Made by a program: the position numbers and the translations under genes. This document shows, piece by piece, positions 56,891-64,000 of a DNA stretch of 64,000 nucleotides (position 1 is its first letter; every line of letters begins with the position of its first letter). The DNA lies in contig JAQJZZ010000018.1 in NCBI GenBank assembly GCA_030077755.1, positions 434,001 to 498,000 of the forward strand, read 5' to 3'. The DNA comes from Filosporella fistucella (Eukaryota; Ascomycota; Leotiomycetes; Helotiales). The notes below the pieces were generated by a model. The model was not told the origin of the DNA, ran no database searches, and was given only the letters and a program-made list of their open reading frames with translations.

Positions 56891-57796
56891 TCACGCCTCA
56901 ACTACACCCCAAAGACTAATCCTCAAACACCCAGTCCCACCGCAAATCTGCTGCGGCTCATCCGTACACTGCACATCACAGCTCTCTGATCTGAGGGCTG
57001 TGAATGCGGAGAAGCATGTACATATAATATCTGCAAGTAATCATTATTAACAGTTTTCCATTTTTTGTCCCCTCTTTCTTATGTCCTTACTCTCCCTTTC
57101 TGTCCCCTTTCTCTGTTTTCGATATATCTTTGTTAAAAGAGGGACAAAACCCAACTCACCAGCACTCCCAACATGTCCACAGGTTCCAAACACCTTACTT
57201 CCCGACACCTTCTCACAAAACTGCCCGCAATGAGTATTCGAGCGTTGAGTGAGGGGTACAGAATGGCTGTATATCGCTTGAGAGTGTGTTGACGCGTCCT
57301 AGCGGTAACAGCCTAGATGAGACCAGGTTTCTGGTGTGGTGAAGAAGTCTGGTGGGGATATAGAGGTTATTGATGAGAAGAGGGGATTACTTGAAGGTGG
57401 GAAAGGTGGTTGTTGAGGGTGGTGGTAGGAAGAGGTGAAGAAGAGAAAGGAGATGAAGGTGTTAATGTATCTCCGAACAGGGGGGGTAACTGCTGTGACA
57501 AAGGTTTTACCAGGATACCTTCCACTATATCTTTCTGTAATCGATTTCGTGATAGTCAGCGTAACTCCAGCGACTTGATGTTGCATATCGAAAGCTGGAG
57601 TCTCTGGAATATAAGAACACGTTCCATCGAAAAGGTGCTGACTTTTATCCGTCAAGATATAAAACTGACAGCTAGCACAACATGTTGAGAAGCCTGGTAT
57701 ACAGCTAGATTCCTCTTGGATACAAGTATTATTTTCAAGAATCGTGTAGAGTGAACTGAAAAGCATGAGGAAGGATTGGAAGATTTGGAGAAGCAT
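56891..57796 (-). pseudogene. WSC-domain secreted protein gene, probably broken
   Basis: From ATG 57796 a signal peptide (MLLQIFQSFLMLFSSLYT) leads to a Cys-rich module (CIQEESSCIPGFSTCCASCQ). A Thr/Ser/Pro linker follows, but after a run of seven C (about 57481-57487) the Ser/Pro-rich reading continues in a different frame (GDTLTPSSPFSSSPLPTTTL). Later, ETWSHLGCYR opens a WSC domain, immediately followed by in-frame TAG, then SHSVPLTQRSNTHCGQFCEK and GSKVFGTCGHVGSAG; an intron (57159-57033, phase 1) leads to DIICTCFSAFTALRSESCDV and CTDEPQQICGGTGCLRISLW, the classical WSC end. WSC domains bind beta-glucan or act in wall sensors and secreted enzymes. One stop and one apparent homopolymer frameshift suggest a pseudogene, unless there is sequence error or an unseen intron ending at CGCTAG. 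Confidence 0.6.
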
Positions 57797-58610
57797 TCTG
57801 AAGCCCGATATGCACGACAGAGAGTAAGAAACCCAACGAAAAGAAAAGGAAAGGAAACAGAGACTAATGAGAGTATAATTGTTATCCTCACTATATTTTC
57901 CTACACAAAATCTAGACCACTCTGGAATCTCACTCATCTCATGAATCCAGACTTCCTCAGTGTATCTATGATTAGGGTAGATCCACCTAAGGTCTCAGCC
58001 TTGCGAGAAAATTGGCGAAAATGGAATGTTGGAGCATTCGATTTCGTAATTCGTCCAATTATAAAACAAGAACCTTGATATCAGATCGACGAGATCGTGT
58101 TCTAGAGGGTTGAATCGAATTATTGTTGTATGATTGTCGTTGAGATATATCGGCGTTTAGTCTAGACTGAGAAGATCTTGAAAGATGGTGAGATAACATT
58201 TATCTCTATTGTTTTGTCGCCTATGACCCTTTACTTCCTTGCTATTAAGCCAGAGTTGAAGTGGAAGGTAGGGCATATGAATTGTATTTTGATGAAGCTG
58301 AGTACCGCGAGGAAGTGCACAAAAAGATGAGATCAACGATCAAAGTAAATAGGGGAAAGTACAAGTACCTCCGTCACTTGACACGCAATCTTGTAGAGTG
58401 TTCTGGCACAGTTCAGCAATTCGAAAATGAAGACCGAGCGGTATGGTATCATATCATTTCTTTTGTGACATATCTCCCTATTATACAACCTGGGCGCCGG
58501 AATGTGCATAAGACCACCAACCTGCACAATTGACGCCAGTATCTATCTCATGGTCCCTGTATTCCCAGCAAACCGACCCGCCAGCTAATAAGCTGTGCAT
58601 TATTCCCCTT
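57797..58610. other. intergenic spacer
   Basis: Upstream of the WSC gene and downstream of PUS4. A 90-codon frame at 58261-58533 lacks an ATG start and is not called. Confidence 0.5.
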
Positions 58611-60083
58611 TCACTCAACCTTTTTGGTCGTCTCAACCTCCTCGCTGGTTTCACTTTTCTGGGCGGTCTCAACTTTCTCGCTGGTCTGGAAAGCCTTGGT
58701 CCTTGGCTTTTCATTCTTGTCATACCAATCATCCAGCATCTGCTCCACTTTCGGTCCCCATATGCTCTCGCCTCCCTCAAGATCTTTGTACTCCAAGCAA
58801 TTCTTGCCCAGTTCAAATTCTCCTTGTCTGGTTCTCTCCAACTCAGCCATCAATGCAGCTGAACCAACCGCTGCTCCAAGATCATGGCAGAGTGAACGGA
58901 CGTAGAATCCAGACGTGACTGTCATCCGCAGTCTGACGGCTGGTGGACCTTTCACAGCGGATGACTTTAAGTCATCACTTTCTGCAGGAGCTGCACTCTC
59001 TGCAGCAGGCACACTTTGAGTATTTACTGCATTATCTGGACCTGGTGTACCTTTAGTAGGTGCGGAATCTTGATCTGCTACTCCAAGGCCCCCAGACATT
59101 GTCATATCTTCTGTGGATAGAGAAGTTTTTCGCGCTTTCGAAGTTGGTCGTTCATGGACAAGCTCATCTTGGTCTTCACTCATCTTCCGCTTCTTTTGCT
59201 CGAATGAGGCTAGAGCTTCGTCGTGTGCTGCATCTTCTTTGGTTGACACCTCAGCCTTGATTTCCGATGTAACCTCTGCGGTATCTGCAGACTCCTCGGT
59301 GGTCTCTAGAGGCGCTTTTTGTTCATTATCCTCCTTCGCTGGCCTGGCCTCCTTAGGGGCAGCATTCTCTTGCTTCCATAACTTGCTCGCAACATTGATC
59401 TCGGCGTAACCAGCTTCGTCTGTTGGCGCTACATGTGAATGTGTTCCTCCTTCCATCCACTCTACCAATTCCAAATTCAATACCTCGACGGATCGTCTCT
59501 CAATATCTCTAGGAATCCCCTTTCCTTCTCTAGCATACTCGTAAAGTGGCTTGCCGTTCATCTTCAATGCCGAGAATAGGGGAGGTAATTGCATGAATTT
59601 ACCTCGAAATTGTTCCAAAGCCTTCTCAACCATTTCCTTTGTAATATGTTCGTAAGGAGCTCGCTTCAGGACCTTTCCAACTCGATCATATGTATCTGTA
59701 CACGTTCCAAATAGGACCACCGTTTCATAGACCTTTGTGCATAGCAAAAAGTCCTGTAACGATTTGGTTCCTTTCCCAACACCAGCGATCAAGACTCCTG
59801 TTGCTAAGGGGTCAAGAGTACCTCCATGCCCTATCTTGACCTGAATCTTCTTATTCTTTCTCCTATGTCGTTGATTTGCCTGTTCTCTATCCCTCATAAC
59901 TTTTTCAGCCTCCATCCATGGTTTGAACAATTCCGAAGGGTTGAAGTGGACCTGCATATCGCGCAGGACTTGGGCAGAGGAAATACCAGTCGGCTTGTTA
60001 ATGGCTACAAGTATTAGCAGATTCAACTACCTTCAAGACAGCTTCTTACCAAAGACGCCCTCCATTATCTTGCCTTTCGTCAT
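58611..60083 (-). CDS. PUS4: PUS4/TruB tRNA pseudouridine-55 synthase
   Basis: Makes pseudouridine 55 in the T-loop of tRNAs (nucleus and mitochondria in yeast). Exons 60083-60050 and 60004-58611 (phase 1) give 475 residues; the 34-nt first exon restores MEGVFAINKPTGISSAQVLR. A second in-frame Met (MEGVF) seven codons in could be an alternative start. The catalytic motif is GHGGTLDPLATGVLIAGVGK with the nucleophile Asp, followed by YETVVLFGTCTDTYDRVGKV, QLPPLFSALKMNGKPLYEYA and, at the end of the fold, VTSGFYVRSLCHDLGAAVG. Between the last two lies an insert of about 170 residues, acidic and Ala/Glu/Ser/Thr-rich with a basic patch, and the tail repeats E-x-x-E-T-x-K-type units. The insert is longer than in yeast (from memory of the family). 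It starts divergently from the next gene, 388 bp apart. Confidence 0.93.
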
Positions 60084-60471
60084 TGTCCAGAACCGTTTGG
60101 ACATTCGTCCAGCTTCGTAGATGTATTGACGTTAATAGTCGCATTCACTTTTGGTGTGTGACTTCAGTGTTGAAAGACTTTTCCCATTTGAGAGAGTGCA
60201 TTATCTTAGCGTCGGGTTTATCCTTATCGCTATGGCGCCTGGTAAGTTAGGCGTCAAGTCGCGGTTCTAACCTCAAAGCGCGTCACCTGAATATTGACTT
60301 TATATTCCCAACTTCTCTCTTCTTCATATTCTTTGTTTATGGAACGCAATCGGCAACTCCGCTTCCTTATCTATAGCACATGATCGGTGCATTTTCGGCA
60401 TTTCAAAGACCAATTTTCGGAAATCACCTGCCACATCAAGTGTCAATCCTGTGAGGCCATCGTAGTGAAAA
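60084..60471. promoter_or_regulatory. divergent promoter region
   Basis: 388 bp between the starts of PUS4 (minus) and the 632-residue gene (plus); serves both. No gene within it. Confidence 0.55.
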
Positions 60472-62474
60472 ATGGCTCCCAATAGGGCTGTAAATGGCAA
60501 TGGCTTGCCAGATATGCAAAAGAGGAGAAAATTTAATGAGTTTCAGGGTCCTTCAAATTCTAAGATGGGCGATGAAGAACCTATGAGTGATGCTTCAGCC
60601 GACGATATCCAATCTCACCGACCAGTAACGGTGAAGTTTGAAAGTCACTATCTCAAACCAGTATCAGAGAAGGTGGACATGAATTATTGGCCTACAATGA
60701 TCTTGCATGATTGCAATGTTCATGAATTAATAGAGAAGCGGTATCAAATGGTCAACGTTTTGAATGAGATGTCTCAACTCAAGAAGGTGGTGGTGAATGG
60801 ATTACTTGAGGTTGACCCTGAGGATATGGGAAGTTGTATGTTATCTTTAGCGCTATTTCAAAGTCACGTTGCCTCAAAATTAACAGAGTCCCTTAGTGAT
60901 CAAGCCACTTCCAGATGGAGCAAGAGTTAATCTTGAAATTCCAACTTTCTATTCCATCGATGAAACCCCGACCATCTGGATTGCTTCAAAATTTGGCCAT
61001 TTTGAGCTTGACCCATCAGAACAATACCAAACTATCTTTCTCACCATGTTGAGAGGTATCAGACTCTTTTTCATGGCTGGTGAGTGGTATAGGAACCGCA
61101 AAGCGGCTATGTCGAAACCCGCAATGCAAAAGGCTGTAACTCAATACCCTACTGCAATGGCTGAAGTTACTGCTCTTTTATTGAAGGTAAGTCAACAGCT
61201 TTGACTTGATATCTACTGACAAGAATTAGTACACCTTGAACTTCGAAGGAAGCGGTTGCAGCTTCGACCAAGTGTTGGAGGACTGCCGACGCAACAAAGA
61301 CTTCTTGATCAAACATATCCAAACTACACAAGCACAAGACAAGTCCATTCAGTTACTGGATACAGCTTTCTACAAATGGCTTCAAGAAGGATGTTCCAAC
61401 CCACGTGCTTCACAGCCAAGATTCAAGCCCACTATACTGAGGAAAGCAAGCACAATCCCTTCTGCTAAAAGTGGCACCACGAGATCGATCTCTACTACTA
61501 CTCAGCCAACAAAGAGAAAGTTCAGCGATATGAACAGTGGAGTAGTTTCTTTCAAAGCCCGAAAGACAACAGGCAGTGTCTCGAGAAACAAGTCAAACAC
61601 CTCGTCTCCTCAACCTCAAACCCCTATTCCTGTCCCAGTCACTATCTCAGCCTCCTCCACCACACCAAAAACCTCATCAGATCTCATCGAACAATTCAGA
61701 CCTCGCAAAAACGCCTCCCACAAACTCGAATACTTTTCCCCTCAACGTCCTCTCGGCACGCCTGAACCAAGCACCATGCTAGAAATAATGCACGCCATAA
61801 TTTGCCACGCAGTCTACACCTCCCGCGACGACAAGAACCTATCTAATGTCACCCCCAAAAACATCTCAAATTGGATGTATAAGGACTTTTCCTTCAAACA
61901 CCCAGAAGCTTGCCACGAATTCGTACGCGTTTATGCTCAACAATTCATCCATATGCTCCCCGCCACATGGAATACAACACCTTTCTACGCATCATGGAAC
62001 GGGTTTCATCTACAGCCTTCATTCTTGAAAGGTGGTGAGCAGCTACGAAATGATGCTATAGTTCAATTCACAGACGAGCAGGCTGGAATGCCGCTGCAGA
62101 GTATGACATATCCAATTAAACGTCGGGGATTAGCTAGTGCTAAAGCTGAAGTCCCGACTCAAAACACTAACAACAATGCTCCATCAACTTCGGCATACAC
62201 ACCTCGTCCTCGTGAACGACAAGTTCCTACCCCAACTTATCCTCATCAACCAGCTCCTCGTGGTAAACCACCTCGTTCACCACCTATCATGCAGAGAAAT
62301 TCTGAGCCGCCAGAGCCAGCGCCTCTACATCTTACACCCGCACAGGTACATGCCAAGTATTTGAAGGATATCACGTCCGGGCCTGAGCATCACGAGAAGG
62401 AGAAACCGAAGGAAGAGAGGCCTGATTCGAGAGGTGTTATGCCTAAGAAACCTATCAGGAGATTTGATATTTAA
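60472..62474 (+). CDS. hypothetical protein, 632 residues
   Basis: Exons 60472-60835, 60897-61186 and 61230-62474 in consistent phases. N-terminus basic then acidic (MQKRRKFNEFQGPSNSKMGD). A folded region runs through all three exons: HELIEKRYQMVNVLNEMSQL, IKPLPDGARVNLEIPTFYSI, FGHFELDPSEQYQTIFLTML, RGIRLFFMAGEWYRNRK and YTLNFEGSGCSFDQVLEDCR. After a Ser/Thr/Pro linker with a basic motif (TKRKFSD), a second folded part follows: MLEIMHAIICHAVYTSRDDK, NISNWMYKDFSFKHPEACHE and FVRVYAQQFIHMLPATWNT. The C-terminus is Pro-rich (RPRERQVPTPTYPHQPAPRG) and ends with a basic tail. Basic patches suggest a nuclear protein. I do not recognise the family; chromatin or RNA work would be a guess. Confidence 0.75.
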
Positions 62475-62838
62475 GATGTGAGCTGCAATGGGTTCAAAAA
62501 CCTGACGACTCTGCTGCTGGAAAGGGAGTTCCATTCCAGCTCCCAAAGACGCTCTCCTAATGTAACAGCGAGTAAATCGGCAGCGCTTCTTGTCTAGTCT
62601 CCTACTCGGTTCCGAGCCCGACTCGACCGGCGTTATCCACGTTGCCTTGTCAAGAACTGTTATCGGATCTTTAGAAATCCGGGTAGCTTTGGTTTACCGC
62701 TAAGATGTTGTAGTTATGTACATTGAGGTTCAATACCACTTTCATTTTCCATATCCTTGCGACTCTAGCTTTGCCCACCATTAGATACAATACTGACCCC
62801 TTTATGACAAGGCCACATTTCAGTCTCTCCTTTCCGAA
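62475..62838. other. spacer
   Basis: 3' flank of the 632-residue gene; nothing else seen. Confidence 0.55.
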
Positions 62839-63237
62839 ATGTTCTACTCTAGAATAGTCCTTTCAAAATGTCCTGCGACACACCCTAGATGGAAAAGAAA
62901 GGATCCTGCACTGGTTCATCGTTTCAACGCTAAACGTTGGGGGAAAGCATTTTGCTTCACATCTCAATCATCCCCCGATCGAGACTGGGAACGCTTCTCT
63001 AAATTATATAGTCCGGAACGTAAGCTATGTTCGAGGTGTCAACAAGAGACAATATTCGATGCTGCGCAGCGGCAGTTGACAGCTACGGAAATCATTGGCA
63101 GAATAAGCGGGAGTGAGGCGCTTATGCGCCTCGACGAGAATCATGCTCTTCCGAAAGACAGCCTCGCTGAAATTTTGTGTGATGCTCCTGGTTTCATTAC
63201 TCCTAAACTATCAGCTGGTAGATTCGTGGAAGCTTAA
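62839..63237 (+). CDS. small hypothetical ORF before the HET gene (tentative)
   Basis: Single-exon frame of 132 residues with an ATG start (MFYSRIVLSKCPATHPRWKR). Composition is protein-like, with KLCSRCQQETIFDAAQRQLT containing a C-x2-C pair and a helical end (SGSEALMRLDENHALPKDSL). It stops 52 bp before the HET-domain ATG, the same strand. No domain recognised. It could be an independent small gene or the tail of an older gene. Confidence 0.4.
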   Translation: MFYSRIVLSKCPATHPRWKRKDPALVHRFNAKRWGKAFCFTSQSSPDRDWERFSKLYSPERKLCSRCQQETIFDAAQRQLTATEIIGRISGSEALMRLDENHALPKDSLAEILCDAPGFITPKLSAGRFVEA

Positions 63238-63288
63238 GTACAGTATGAATGCTTGAGACTCACGAGACACTAGTTTCTATACCCCATC

Positions 63289-64000
63289 ATGCGCCTCCTC
63301 GAAGTCAAAGGCAACGGCGAATTCAGCCTGACCAACGATCTTGGTGACGACGTTCCACCCTATGCGATACTCTCCCATACCTGGGGAAAAGACGATGAAG
63401 AGCTTACAATTCAGGATATGATACAAGGTGCGGGAAAGCACAAGGCAGGCTACAAAAAGATCCTGTTCTGCGAACAGCGGGCTGAAATAGATGGCCTTCG
63501 ATATATCTGGATTGACACATGCTGTATCGACAAAACGAATAATACTGAACTCGCGGAGGCTATTAACTCCATGTTTCGGTGGTACCGTGAAGCGACCAGA
63601 TGCTATGTATACCTTTCAGATGTGTCGAGGCTGTCCCCTAGTGGATATGGCATACCGGCCGTGGCTCTGTGGGCAGCTTTTAGGAACAGCAGATGGTTTA
63701 CTCGAGGCTGGACCCTTCAGGAGCTTATTGCTCCAAAAAGTGTTGAGTTTTTCTGCAAAGACGGTAAATATTTAGGTAACAAGAGCACACTCACCGATGA
63801 GATCCACTTGAGGACAGGGATCCCGATCAGTGCCCTTCAAGGACATCCTCTATCTCAGTTCTCGGTTTCTGAGCGCATTTCCTGGGCAGACGACCGGGAG
63901 ACTAAGCGCAAAGAAGATAAAGCATATTCTCTTATGGGTATTTTCGATATCCATATGACGCTTCTCTACGGCGAGGGGAGAGACAAGGCATTCTCACGAC
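63289..64000 (+). CDS. HET-domain protein, 5' part (runs off the window)
   Basis: Heterokaryon-incompatibility (HET) family, related to HET-E-type proteins that trigger cell death after non-self recognition. The frame opens at ATG 63289 (MRLLEVKGNGEFSLTNDL) and stays open to the window end, 237 codons seen. HET signatures are complete and in order: PPYAILSHTWGKDDEELTIQ (block 1), YKKILFCEQRAEIDGLRYIW and IDTCCIDKTNNTELAEAINS (block 2), MFRWYREATRCYVYLSDV, and SRWFTRGWTLQELIAPKSVE (block 3), then RKEDKAYSLMGIFDIHMTLL and YGEGRDKAF, the usual end of the domain. NACHT/WD-repeat or other C-terminal parts may follow outside the window. No intron needed so far. Confidence 0.92.
   Translation, partial: MRLLEVKGNGEFSLTNDLGDDVPPYAILSHTWGKDDEELTIQDMIQGAGKHKAGYKKILFCEQRAEIDGLRYIWIDTCCIDKTNNTELAEAINSMFRWYREATRCYVYLSDVSRLSPSGYGIPAVALWAAFRNSRWFTRGWTLQELIAPKSVEFFCKDGKYLGNKSTLTDEIHLRTGIPISALQGHPLSQFSVSERISWADDRETKRKEDKAYSLMGIFDIHMTLLYGEGRDKAFSR

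Noticed and set aside
58261..58533. 90-codon plus-strand frame with protein-like start
   Set aside because: No ATG in frame and no upstream exon found; kept out for lack of support.
1..64000. CRISPR arrays, operons or ribosome binding sites
   Set aside because: The window is fungal nuclear DNA with spliced genes; no regularly spaced direct repeats with spacers were seen.

Overview
The window reads as nuclear DNA of a filamentous ascomycete (Pezizomycotina). Genes are interrupted by short GT-AG introns of about 45-130 nt, often with a CTAAY branch site; families typical of these fungi are present (Zn2Cys6 regulator, HET domain, 2EXR F-box-like proteins, WSC domain, CFEM-era style Ser/Thr-rich secreted proteins); and AT-rich, gene-poor islands separate the genes. 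A leotiomycete of the Sclerotiniaceae type (Botrytis/Sclerotinia-like) is my inference from overall gene style, not something proven here. I rebuilt exon structures by hand by matching splice-site phase to the protein frames; coordinates of exons are given in each entry.

Layout. 1-2.4 kb: gene-poor AT-rich DNA. 2.4-4.3 kb: a four-exon MFS sugar (maltose-type) permease. 7.2-8.2 kb: a Thr-rich secreted protein with an apple-like Cys domain. 8.5-11.7 kb: two decayed copies of a 2EXR-domain family whose intact member lies at 16.7-18.4 kb. 12.9-16.0 kb: a secreted CE1-type esterase and, directly upstream on the same strand, a Zn2Cys6 regulator. 19.1-19.6 kb: a coding remnant with two in-frame stops. 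19.8-22.5 kb: a large Ser-rich secreted protein with a C-terminal carbohydrate-binding-like region. 24.0-24.6 kb: another 2EXR protein. 25.0-26.0 kb: a cystinosin-type PQ-loop transporter. 26.3-26.9 kb: a second broken gene. 27.6-28.8 kb: EBP2 (ribosome biogenesis).

29.9-36.5 kb is lineage-specific territory: a coiled-coil protein built on a 99-bp tandem repeat, a Cys-rich three-module protein, a small GC-rich spliced gene embedded in AT-rich DNA, an unrecognised protein, and a further 2EXR protein. 37.5-46.6 kb is conserved housekeeping: a two-TM membrane protein and ZRG17-like ER zinc transporter (divergent pair), MGM1 dynamin and DUG3 glutathione-degrading amidotransferase (divergent pair). 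47-51.6 kb holds a proline/threonine-rich Cys protein and two tandem genes that share a Cys/His motif I do not recognise. 51.6-55.0 kb is gene-free as far as I can see. 55.0-64.0 kb: an RGS protein with membrane segments, a broken WSC-domain gene, PUS4, a divergently transcribed 632-residue protein of unknown function, a small ORF, and a HET-domain gene running off the end.

The most interesting signals are (i) the local family of 2EXR genes in all states from intact to shattered, (ii) the tandem pair of genes with a shared C-x-H-K / C-x-I-x-N-P-x-x-C motif, (iii) the 33-residue repeat protein, and (iv) remnants whose stop codons all fit C-to-T change at CAR codons, as expected of repeat-induced point mutation or simple decay.
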